Source of the DNA: Streptomyces coeruleorubidus
Lineage (GTDB): Bacteria; Actinomycetota; Actinomycetes; Streptomycetales; Streptomycetaceae
Length of the DNA stretch: 64,000 bases
Direction of reading: 5' to 3'
NCBI RefSeq assembly: GCF_008705135.1
Contig: NZ_CP023694.1
Span: 2,914,001 to 2,978,000 of the forward strand
Notes under the pieces: generated by a model
The model's database searches: none
The model's input: only the letters and a program-made list of their open reading frames with translations
What the model was told of the DNA's origin: nothing
Program-made: the position numbers and the translations under genes
Shown: one piece after another, positions 42,381-52,085 of the stretch
How the letters are laid out: each line of letters begins with the position of its first letter
How positions within the stretch are numbered: position 1 is the stretch's first letter

Positions 42381-44453
42381 TCATGGACCGGCACTGACGG
42401 AGCTGTCGGCATTCTCTCGCGCCGCGGTCACGGCGTCCCGCGCGACCGCAGGCCGCGGCCCCGTCAGCACGTACACGAGCCCGAAGCCCACCCCGACGGC
42501 GACGGCCCCGCCCACCGCGTCCAGCACCCAGTGGTTCGCCGTCGTGACGATCGCGGACGCGGTGAACAGCGGGTGCAGCAGCCCCAGCACCTTGATCCAC
42601 CACCGGCGCGCCAGCACGGCGATCACGACGCCGCACCACAGCGACCAGCCGAAGTGCAGAGACGGCATCGCCGCGTACTGGTTGGTCAGGGACGTGAGCG
42701 TGCCGTAGTCGGGCTGGGAGAAGTCCTGGACGCCGTGGACGGTGTCGATGAAGCCGAGCGTCGGCATCAGCCGGGGTGGGGCCAGCGGGTAGAGCCAGAA
42801 GCCGACCAGGGCGAGCAGGGTGGCGATGCCCAGGGCGGAGCGGGCCCAGCGGTAGTCGGCGGGGCGGCGCCAGTAGAGGAGGGCGAGGACGGTCAGCGGG
42901 GCGCCGAAGTGGAACGACTCGTAGTAGAAGTCGAGGAAGTTCCGCAGCCAGTCGATCGTGACGACGGTGTGGTTGGCCCAGTGCTCGAAGTCGATGTGCA
43001 GGGCGCGTTCCAGGCCGAGGATCTGGCGGCCGTTCTCCTCGGCCTCGGCCCGGCCGGCCGAGATGCTGCCCCCGGTGGCGGCGAGCCGGACCTGGGAGTA
43101 GGCGGCGTAGGTGACCCGGATGAGGAGCAGCTCCAGGAGGAGGTTCGGTCGGGTGAGGACCCGGCGCAGGAAGGGCGCGAGCGGGATGTGCCGGAAGCGG
43201 GCCGGGGCGGCGGGGGCGTACTCGGTGGGTGTCGGCGACCGGTAGTACGGGGAGGTGCGGGAGAGGAACGGCACGGCCGTGGCGGCGGCGAGGGCGGCGA
43301 CCAGGACGAGGTTCGTGCGCAGCGGGTCCAGCGACGGCATGTCCGGCAGCATCATCCTGGCCGGCAGGGTCATGACCAGGACGACGGTGACCGGCCAGAC
43401 GTGGCGGTCGGAGGCGCGTCTGCCGGCCCGGCCGACGACCGCGAGCAGCACCCACAGGAGCTGGTGCTGCCAGGCCGTGGGCGAGACGACGATCGCGGCG
43501 CAGCCGGTGATCGCGACGGCGAGGAGGAGCTGGCCGTCGTCGAAGTAGCGCACGGCGCGGCGCAGGGCCAGGACGGCGACGGCCGCGCCGAACGTCAGGA
43601 AGAACGCGGTCTCCAGGGGGCCGTTCAGGCCGAGCCGCAGCAGGGCGCCGTGCAGGGACTGGTTGCCGAGGTCGTCGGCCCGGCCACCGAGGCCGACGCC
43701 GGCCATGTGGTGGACCCAGTAGGTGTGGGAGTCGTGCGGCATCGCGGCCCAGGCGAGCCCGGTGCAGGCGGCGAAGGTGACGCCGGTGGAGAGGGCGGCG
43801 CGTCTGCGGCCGGTGAACCACAGCAGGGGCGTGAAGAGCAGCAGCGTGGGCTGGAGCGCGGCCGCGACGCCGATGAGCAGGCCGCTGGTCCGCTGGCCGT
43901 GGGCGGCGAAACAGCCCAGCAGGACGAGCAGGACGGGGATGATGCTGGTCTGGCCTAGCCACAGGGTGTTGCGGACCGGCAGGGACAGCATGAGCAGGCC
44001 GATGGCAACGGGGGCGGCCAGCAGGGCCGTGCGGCGGCCGATGGGCTGGGGCAGGGCGCGGGCGGCGATCAGTCCGAGGGCGACGACCAGCAGCAGCGTG
44101 CCGAAGGTCCAGCCCCAGCCGAGGGCCTGTTCGGCCGCTCGGGTGAGGGGCTTGAGGAGGAGACCGTTGAAGGGGGTGCCGGTGAAGCGGGTCGAGTCGT
44201 AGAGCGAGCCGTTCACGTGCAGGACGCCGTTGGGCCCGACCCAGGTCTCCAGATCCGTCAGCCGCTCCCCGCGCGGGGTGCCGAGCACGACCGTGACCTG
44301 CCGTGCGGCGAGGGCGGCGACGATCAGCCACAGCGCGAGACAGGCCATGCGCAGAGGTGCGCGGGTGGGCGTGCGGGTGGATGTGCGGGTCCTGCCGACG
44401 GCTGTCGCTCCGAAGGCTTCCGCCGATCGTCCGCTGCGCTCCGCATTCGCCAC
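42381..44453 (-). CDS. bifunctional GT87-like glycosyltransferase / PAP2 phosphatase membrane protein
   Basis: 690 residues, highly hydrophobic. The N-terminal ~400 residues resemble GT87 polyprenyl-phosphate mannosyltransferases (LTDLETWVGPNGVLHVNGSL; YDSTRFTGTPFNGLLLKPL; WLGQTSIIPVLL). The C-terminal ~260 residues contain a PAP2-like domain with MPSLHFGWSLWCG and TANHWVLDAVGGAVA, giving the conserved SxHxxW- and H...D-type phosphatase residues. It probably acts on lipid-linked sugars or lipid phosphates at the outer membrane face. The fusion is common in Streptomyces. Confidence 0.87.
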   Translation of the reverse strand: MANAERSGRSAEAFGATAVGRTRTSTRTPTRAPLRMACLALWLIVAALAARQVTVVLGTPRGERLTDLETWVGPNGVLHVNGSLYDSTRFTGTPFNGLLLKPLTRAAEQALGWGWTFGTLLLVVALGLIAARALPQPIGRRTALLAAPVAIGLLMLSLPVRNTLWLGQTSIIPVLLVLLGCFAAHGQRTSGLLIGVAAALQPTLLLFTPLLWFTGRRRAALSTGVTFAACTGLAWAAMPHDSHTYWVHHMAGVGLGGRADDLGNQSLHGALLRLGLNGPLETAFFLTFGAAVAVLALRRAVRYFDDGQLLLAVAITGCAAIVVSPTAWQHQLLWVLLAVVGRAGRRASDRHVWPVTVVLVMTLPARMMLPDMPSLDPLRTNLVLVAALAAATAVPFLSRTSPYYRSPTPTEYAPAAPARFRHIPLAPFLRRVLTRPNLLLELLLIRVTYAAYSQVRLAATGGSISAGRAEAEENGRQILGLERALHIDFEHWANHTVVTIDWLRNFLDFYYESFHFGAPLTVLALLYWRRPADYRWARSALGIATLLALVGFWLYPLAPPRLMPTLGFIDTVHGVQDFSQPDYGTLTSLTNQYAAMPSLHFGWSLWCGVVIAVLARRWWIKVLGLLHPLFTASAIVTTANHWVLDAVGGAVAVGVGFGLVYVLTGPRPAVARDAVTAARENADSSVSAGP

Positions 44454-44740
44454 GCCTCGTCGACCTTCTACCCGGTATGCCCCCCTTCGTCCGGTTGACG
44501 ATAGTGCGCGAGGCGCGCGGTTGCCTCTCGTGACGCGAGAAGGATCACATCAAGATCACGTGGGAACCGCTCCCAGCCGGGCAGACGTGCCTGCGCAGCC
44601 GGGATTTAGATGCCCCCTGCAACGAAATGCGTACGGCCCGTGATCGGCCTTTATCCGCCTATCGTCGCTTTTCGGCCCGTACGACAGCGCCGCCGCGCGG
44701 ACCGCGTCCCTGTCCCCGTCGAAAGGTAGGCGAGCGAGTC

Positions 44741-46135
44741 TTGTCGACTGTCTCAGTCGTCGCTCCCGCGTCCGGCCTGAAGAGCCGCGCAGCGAAATCC
44801 CCCGGCACCACCGTCACCGATCCCGCACTCGTCAAGCGCGCCGTGAAGGCGGCCGCGCTGGGCAACGCGATGGAATGGTTCGACTTCGGTGTCTACAGCT
44901 ACATCGCGGTCACGCTGGGCAAGGTCTTCTTCCCCTCGGGCAACCCCACCGCGCAGCTCCTCTCCACGTTCGGCGCCTTCGCCGCGGCCTTCCTGGTGCG
45001 TCCCCTCGGCGGCATGGTCTTCGGCCCGCTCGGCGACCGCGTCGGCCGCCAGAAGGTCCTCGCGCTCACCATGATCATGATGGCGGCGGGCACCTTCGCG
45101 ATCGGCCTGATCCCGTCGTACGCGACGATCGGCGTCGGCGCGCCGATCCTGCTCCTCGTGGCCCGCCTCGTGCAGGGCTTCTCCACCGGCGGCGAGTACG
45201 CGGGTGCCTCCACCTTCATCGCCGAGTACGCCCCCGACAAGCGGCGCGGCTTCCTCGGAAGCTGGCTGGAGTTCGGCACCCTCGCCGGTTACATCGGCGG
45301 CGCGGGCCTGGTCACGCTCATGACCGCCCTGCTCTCCGCCGACGACCTGACCTCCTGGGGCTGGCGCATCCCGTTCCTGGTCGCGGGCCCGATGGGCATC
45401 ATCGGCCTCTACCTGCGGCTGCGCCTGGAGGAGACCCCGGCGTTCGCGGCCGAGGTCGCCAAGGCCGAGACCGACCGCCCCAAGGTGCCGCTGCGCGAGA
45501 TGATCACCGGCCAGTGGCGCGCGTTGCTGCTCTGCGTCGGCCTGGTGCTGGTCTTCAACGTCACCGACTACATGCTGCTGTCGTACATGCCGAGCTACCT
45601 GACCGGTCAGCTCCACTACGACGAGACGCACGGCCTGCTCGTCGTGCTCGGCGTGATGGCCCTGATGATGATCGTCCAGCCGTTCGCCGGCGCGCTGACC
45701 GACCGGATCGGCCGCCGTCCGGTCATCGCCACCGGCTGCGCGGGCTTCCTGGTGCTGTCGGTCCCGGCCCTGCTGCTGATCCGCGAGGGCAGCCTGCCGG
45801 CCGTCGCGCTCGGCATGGGCGCCCTCGGCCTGCTGCTGGTCTGCTTCACGGCGGCCATGCCCTCGGCGCTGCCGGCACTGTTCCCGACGAAGGTCCGCTA
45901 CGGCTCCCTGTCCATCGGCTTCAACGTCTCCGTGTCCCTGTTCGGCGGCACGACGCCGCTGGTGGTCACGGCCCTGATCGGCGCGACCGGGAACATGATG
46001 ATGCCCGCGTACTACATGATGGCCGCGGCCGTCGTCGGCGGTTTCGCGGTGTGGCGCATGGCCGAGTCCGCGGGGCGCCCCCTGCCGGGTTCGGCACCGT
46101 CGGTGGCCGGCCGAGAACCGTCGGTGGCCGGCTGA
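44741..46135 (+). CDS. MHS-family MFS transporter (ProP-like)
   Basis: 464 residues from a TTG at 44741; the ribosome-binding site GAAAGG is rather distant. GNAMEWFDFGVYSYIAVTLG, PLGGMVFGPLGDRVGRQKVL, QGFSTGGEYAGASTFIAEYA and PDKRRGFLGSWLEFGTLAG are hallmarks of the metabolite:H+ symporter group. Relatives take up proline, glycine betaine or organic acids. Twelve hydrophobic segments. The 287 bp in front contain no gene; a direct repeat of ATCAC is seen. Substrate unproven. Confidence 0.88.
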   Translation: MSTVSVVAPASGLKSRAAKSPGTTVTDPALVKRAVKAAALGNAMEWFDFGVYSYIAVTLGKVFFPSGNPTAQLLSTFGAFAAAFLVRPLGGMVFGPLGDRVGRQKVLALTMIMMAAGTFAIGLIPSYATIGVGAPILLLVARLVQGFSTGGEYAGASTFIAEYAPDKRRGFLGSWLEFGTLAGYIGGAGLVTLMTALLSADDLTSWGWRIPFLVAGPMGIIGLYLRLRLEETPAFAAEVAKAETDRPKVPLREMITGQWRALLLCVGLVLVFNVTDYMLLSYMPSYLTGQLHYDETHGLLVVLGVMALMMIVQPFAGALTDRIGRRPVIATGCAGFLVLSVPALLLIREGSLPAVALGMGALGLLLVCFTAAMPSALPALFPTKVRYGSLSIGFNVSVSLFGGTTPLVVTALIGATGNMMMPAYYMMAAAVVGGFAVWRMAESAGRPLPGSAPSVAGREPSVAG

Positions 46136-46203
46136 GACAAGACACGCCGGGCGATATCCCACTGACAGCGAACCGGTGCACCACGTATCTTCGTCACCGC
46201 CAC

Positions 46204-46222
46204 TAGTTAGGGATGCTAACTA
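46204..46222. promoter_or_regulatory. MarR-type palindrome upstream of O-methyltransferase gene
   Basis: TAGTTAG(5)CTAACTA is a perfect 7-5-7 inverted repeat 23 bp before the start codon, the form typical of MarR-family operators. No MarR gene is adjacent. Confidence 0.6.
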
Positions 46223-46244
46223 TGCGTACGAAAGGTAGAGGTGC

Positions 46245-46916
46245 ATGAGCGAGTCGCACGTCTGGGACGAGGTCGACGCCTACTTCACCGACCGCCTCGC
46301 CCCGGACGACGAAGCCCTGGCGGCCGCCCTGCGCGACAGCGACGCCGCCGGGCTGCCGCACATCAGCGTCGCGGGCAACCAGGGCAAGCTCCTTCAGCTC
46401 CTGGCCCAGATCCAGGGCGCCCGCCACATCCTGGAGATCGGCACGCTCGGCGGCTACAGCACCATCTGGCTGGGCCGCGCCCTGCCCGCCGACGGGCGGC
46501 TGGTCTCCCTGGAGTACGACCCCAAGCACGCCGAGGTCGCCGTCCGCAACATCGCCCGCGCCGGCCTGGACAAGCTCGTCGAGGTCCGGGTGGGCCCGGC
46601 CCTGGAGTCGCTGCCCCAGCTGGCCGACGAGAACCCGCCCCCCTTCGACCTGGTCTTCATCGACGCCGACAAGGTCAACAACCCGCACTACGTGGAGTGG
46701 GCCCTGAAGCTCACCAGCACGGGCAGCCTGATCGTCCTCGACAACGTCGTCCGCGGCGGCCGCGTGACCGACACGGAGAGCACGGCCCCGGACGTGACGG
46801 GCACCCGCGCCGCGATCGAACTGATCGGCAGCCACCCGAGGTTGAGCGGTACGGCGATCCAGACGGTCGGCATGAAGGGGTACGACGGGTTCGCGCTGGC
46901 GCGGGTGCTGGCGTAG
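46245..46916 (+). CDS. O-methyltransferase (Methyltransf_3, SafC/CCoAOMT-like)
   Basis: 223 residues; AAAGGTAGAGGTGC precedes the ATG. Family features: ILEIGTLGGYSTIWLGRALP (SAM site), VSLEYDPKHAEVAVRNI, the metal-binding FIDADKVNNPHYVEWAL and VLDNVVRGGRV. Methylates a catechol-like hydroxyl using SAM and a divalent metal. It follows a MarR-type palindrome. Substrate unknown. Confidence 0.9.
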   Translation: MSESHVWDEVDAYFTDRLAPDDEALAAALRDSDAAGLPHISVAGNQGKLLQLLAQIQGARHILEIGTLGGYSTIWLGRALPADGRLVSLEYDPKHAEVAVRNIARAGLDKLVEVRVGPALESLPQLADENPPPFDLVFIDADKVNNPHYVEWALKLTSTGSLIVLDNVVRGGRVTDTESTAPDVTGTRAAIELIGSHPRLSGTAIQTVGMKGYDGFALARVLA

Positions 46917-46978
46917 GGCCGACGGTGGGCGTCCCGGGTGAACTGGGCCCAGATCTCGGCGGGTGCCCCGTCAGGCGC

Positions 46979-47371
46979 TCAGACCTCGTGGAAGAAGCCC
47001 ACGTTGACGCTGCGCGGGGCGGTGCGGTCCTGGACGATGACCTCGCCGCTGCCGCCCCTGGGCAGCGGGACGGTGCCGCCGTAGGCGAGGGGCTGGACGT
47101 ACTCCCCCACCGTGAGCCGGACTTCGGAGGACGGGTCGGGCTGGGAACCGCGCAGCCAGGTCAGATGCCAGGTCCCGTCGGCCCCGCACAGGAACTCCAG
47201 GTGGACGCGGGAGACGAACAGCCAGTCGTCCGGCGTCGACAGCCGGCACACCGACTTGTCGCGGCCCACCCGCAGCACGGCACCCGGCTCGCTGGGCGCG
47301 TCGGCCATGAGCATGCCGGCCGTGGCACCCTCCTCCGCCGCGGACACGGCGGCCATGGTGAGTTCGAGCAC
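46979..47371 (-). CDS. FHA-domain protein
   Basis: 130 residues from a GTG at 47371, which has AAGGAG 8 bases upstream. The core VLRVGRDKSVCRLSTPDDWL and FVSRVHLEFLCGADGTWHLT shows GR and SRxH, the phosphothreonine-binding loop of forkhead-associated domains; the distal Asn appears replaced by serine in WLRGSQP. The rest is beta-rich. It would recognise a Thr-phosphorylated partner of Ser/Thr kinases. Divergent from the DUF1992 gene. Confidence 0.8.
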   Translation of the reverse strand: MLELTMAAVSAAEEGATAGMLMADAPSEPGAVLRVGRDKSVCRLSTPDDWLFVSRVHLEFLCGADGTWHLTWLRGSQPDPSSEVRLTVGEYVQPLAYGGTVPLPRGGSGEVIVQDRTAPRSVNVGFFHEV

Positions 47372-47459
47372 GTGCGCTCCTTCTGAGACGTCCTGGTGGG
47401 TCTTCAAGCCCGCCGCATGATAGAACGCCAGGCCGCACGGTGTCCGGCACAATGGGTTC

Positions 47460-47867
47460 ATGACCGAGCGAAAGCCACCCGGCGTCGACTTCGAGTCCTG
47501 GGTCGACAAACAGATCCGTGACGCGGAGACACGCGGCGAGTTCGAGCGGCTGCCGGGGGCGGGCCAACCGCTGCCGGCCGATGTGGACTCCACCTACGAC
47601 GAACTGTGGTGGGTCAAGCGGAAGATGGCCCGCGAGGGCCTCTCGGTCCTGCCGCCGACGCTGGCACTGCGCAAGGAGGCGGAGGACGCGCTCCTGGCCG
47701 CGTACGCGGCGCCTTCGGAGCAGGCCGTCAGGAAGATCATCGGCGAGATCAACGACAAGATCCGCGACATGATGTTCAAGCCACCGCCCGGGCCCCCGCT
47801 CGGTAAAAAGCCGTACGACGTCGAGGACGTCGTACGGCAGTGGCGGGAGCGCCGGGCGGACCGGTGA
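47460..47867 (+). CDS. DUF1992 (DnaJC28-like) protein
   Basis: 135 residues. SWVDKQIRDAETRGEFERLP, GAGQPLP and LWWVKRKMAREGLSVLPPTL match the DUF1992 domain, related to the conserved region of DnaJ homologue C28; no J domain is present. Cytosolic, function unknown. In-frame PPPGPPLG near the C-terminus. Stands alone between divergent and convergent neighbours. Confidence 0.87.
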   Translation: MTERKPPGVDFESWVDKQIRDAETRGEFERLPGAGQPLPADVDSTYDELWWVKRKMAREGLSVLPPTLALRKEAEDALLAAYAAPSEQAVRKIIGEINDKIRDMMFKPPPGPPLGKKPYDVEDVVRQWRERRADR

Positions 47868-47889
47868 CCGGGGCTCGGGAGCACCCGGC

Positions 47890-48474
47890 TCAGACGTGCA
47901 GCAGCCGTTCCGCCAGCTCCCGGTAGTCCTTCAGGGCCAGACGGAGCTGCTCGGTGTCGCCGCTCGACACGGGCTTGCCCTCGCCGCCCTCCACGGACTG
48001 CCAGGAGTGGCGCAGGGTGCGGCGGCGCTGCGTCACGGCCTCGGTGAACCGGGCCGCGATCTCCTCCAGCACGTGGTCGGCCTCCTCGACGGCGGCCCGG
48101 GGGGCGTCGACGAACTCGGCGACGGCGTGGTGCAACTGGGAGACGAGTTTGTCGGACTCGTCGTGGGGGAGCAGGTGCGTGCCGTGTGCTCGGGAGGTTC
48201 CGGGGGTGCCGGGGGTTCCTGCGGTCTCCGCAGTCCCGTGAGTCCCGGCGGTCCCGTGAGTCCCGGGGGTCCCGGTGGTCCCGGGGGTCCGGGAGGTTTC
48301 CGAGGTCCCCATTCCGGTGGCACGGTCCGTCGGGCCGTCGATGCCGTGCGGCGCCGTGCCGTGGCCGGTGCCCAGGGCGGTCTCGCCTCGGGCGTCGGGA
48401 CCGGCGGAGCTACGGGCGTCGGGGCCGGCGGAGCCGCGGGGGTCGTCGCCGGGCGGTGGGGTCATGTTGGACAT
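47890..48474 (-). CDS. protein with GT/P-rich collagen-like repeats, paralogue of the next upstream protein
   Basis: 194 residues from the ATG at 48474 (ATG at 48465 is an alternative). The N-terminal half is low complexity: TGTSRTPGTTGTPGTHG-like runs of G-T/P-G, coded by near-repeats of GGTCCCGTGAGTCCCGG at 48225-48300. The C-terminal ~85 residues (FVDAPRAAVEEADHVLEEIA ... LRHSWQSVEG ... TEQLRLALKDYRELAERLLH) form a helical domain homologous to the C-terminal region of the upstream gene's product. Function unknown. Confidence 0.7.
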   Translation of the reverse strand: MSNMTPPPGDDPRGSAGPDARSSAGPDARGETALGTGHGTAPHGIDGPTDRATGMGTSETSRTPGTTGTPGTHGTAGTHGTAETAGTPGTPGTSRAHGTHLLPHDESDKLVSQLHHAVAEFVDAPRAAVEEADHVLEEIAARFTEAVTQRRRTLRHSWQSVEGGEGKPVSSGDTEQLRLALKDYRELAERLLHV

Positions 48475-48479
48475 CGATC

Positions 48480-49196
48480 TCAACTCTCCTTCGCCTGACG
48501 TCGGTGGAGCGCCCACGGCATGTGTCCGTCGCGGGTGGCCGGGGCCTTGCGGCCGCCGTTCAGCCCGGCCTTGTGCCGTCCGCCCTCATGGCGTCCGCCC
48601 AGGTGCGGGCCGGCGGCGTGGCCTCCGCCATCGTGGCGGGCCGGCCGTACCAGCTCCTCGAACAGGGCGCGGGCCGCCACCATGGCCTCACGCATGTCTT
48701 CCGTACCGGTGCCGCCGTCCCGGGCGTCGTCCGCGCGCAGGTGCGCCGCGCGGTGCACGCGCCGGTAGCCGTCCACGTGGTGGGCGTGGTGCACGGACAG
48801 CGCGGCGAGCTGCTCCTCGTACTGCCCGCCGTCCGGGAAGCCCCGGGCGCCGGCGAGCTCCGCGAGCAGCCGGTCCGCCTCGGCGACCGCCTCCCGCGGC
48901 GAGTCGACGAACCGCTCCTGGGCGGCCGTCCAGCGCGCCTCGTACTGCTCGCGCTGCGTCGGCTCCAGCGCTCGTTCGCGCAGGTCGCCGTGGCGCTCCA
49001 CGCGCTCGGCGAGCTCGCGCTCGGCGGCCTTGGCGTCGCCGTCGTGCCGGGCGACGGCCAGGTCGTACTCGGGTCCGAAGCGCCGCTTCAGGCTCGGGCC
49101 GCGCCGAGCCCCTCGGGCGCGCAGGGTCATGACGGCCGCGATGATGACGACGGCCGCCGCGATCACGATCAGAGCAATGATCAGGCCAGTGGACAT
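48480..49196 (-). CDS. membrane-anchored helical protein, first of paralogous pair
   Basis: 238 residues from the ATG at 49194-49196. One N-terminal hydrophobic helix (LIIALIVIAAAVVIIAAVMT) and then a basic, helical cytoplasmic domain: RGPSLKRRFGPEYDLAVARH, AERELAERVERHGDLRERAL, PTQREQYEARWTAAQERFVD and SPREAVAEADRLLAELA. The FVDxPRxAVxEADxxL block is repeated in the next gene. His/Gly-rich stretch (GGGHAAGPHLGGRHEGGRH) near the C-terminus. I do not recognise a characterised family. Confidence 0.75.
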   Translation of the reverse strand: MSTGLIIALIVIAAAVVIIAAVMTLRARGARRGPSLKRRFGPEYDLAVARHDGDAKAAERELAERVERHGDLRERALEPTQREQYEARWTAAQERFVDSPREAVAEADRLLAELAGARGFPDGGQYEEQLAALSVHHAHHVDGYRRVHRAAHLRADDARDGGTGTEDMREAMVAARALFEELVRPARHDGGGHAAGPHLGGRHEGGRHKAGLNGGRKAPATRDGHMPWALHRRQAKES

Positions 49197-49355
49197 GAAT
49201 GCCTTCCGGGTTCTCGGCCCAACCGGCTCTCCTCGCGAGCCGGTTCGCCGACCGGGTAGCCCGGAAGCAGGCCCCCAAACGGCGCCCGGGCCGCCCCCAG
49301 GGCGCGCACGGCCCCGGGATATCGGGTTGCGGCCCTGGCCGGGCCCCCGCCGAGA

Positions 49356-49856
49356 ATGGCGGTCATGACCTGGACCGTGGCCCCGGAACCGTACGACTCC
49401 CCCGTCGCCGCCGCCCTGTGGCGGGCGTACTACACCGGGGTCAGCGACCGCTGGTACCTGCTGCACGAGGGGCGCCGGACCGACCCGGACGAGCTGGAGC
49501 GGGAGATCGCCGCCCAGCCGGGCGCCGAACTCGCGCCGCCGCGCGGCCGGTTGCTGGTCGCCCGGTACGGCGGTGAGCCGGCCGGCACCGCGGGCGTACG
49601 GCTGCTGGACGGCACGACCGCCGAGCTCAAGCGGGTGTTCCTGCGCGAGTCGATGCGCGGCAAGGGCGGCGCCGCGCTCCTGGTCGGGGCCGCCGAGGAC
49701 GCCGCCCGCGCGCTCGGCGCCGACCGGATCGTGCTCGACACCCGCGGCGACCTCGTCGAGGCCCGCGCCCTCTACGCCCGGCTCGGCTACACGGAGACCG
49801 AGCCGCACAACGACGAACCGTACGCCGAGCACTGGTTCACCAAGCGCCTCACCTGA
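49356..49856 (+). CDS. GNAT-family N-acetyltransferase
   Basis: 166 residues from the ATG at 49356 (an ATG at 49365 is equally possible). The acetyl-CoA site is RVFLRESMRGKGGAALLVGA with the RxxGxA-like RGKGGA loop, followed by IVLDTRGDLVEARALYARLG, the C-terminal alpha-beta of GNAT folds. Acetylates an amine of unknown identity. Convergent with the MFS-wHTH gene. Confidence 0.86.
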   Translation: MAVMTWTVAPEPYDSPVAAALWRAYYTGVSDRWYLLHEGRRTDPDELEREIAAQPGAELAPPRGRLLVARYGGEPAGTAGVRLLDGTTAELKRVFLRESMRGKGGAALLVGAAEDAARALGADRIVLDTRGDLVEARALYARLGYTETEPHNDEPYAEHWFTKRLT

Positions 49857-49874
49857 CCGCCCGCCGACGGCGCC

Positions 49875-52007
<2,133 letters not shown>

Positions 52008-52085
52008 TCATTCCGGGGGCTCGTCATCCGCACTGTGGAGAAGATCTGGATAATCTCTGGAGTTCGCGAGGGGAGGGAGGAACGC

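Noticed and set aside
48186..48300. Collagen-like plus-strand reading of the G/P-rich repeat
   Set aside because: The coding strand is the minus strand, where the helical C-terminal domain is homologous to the neighbour's; the plus-strand frame is a shadow.
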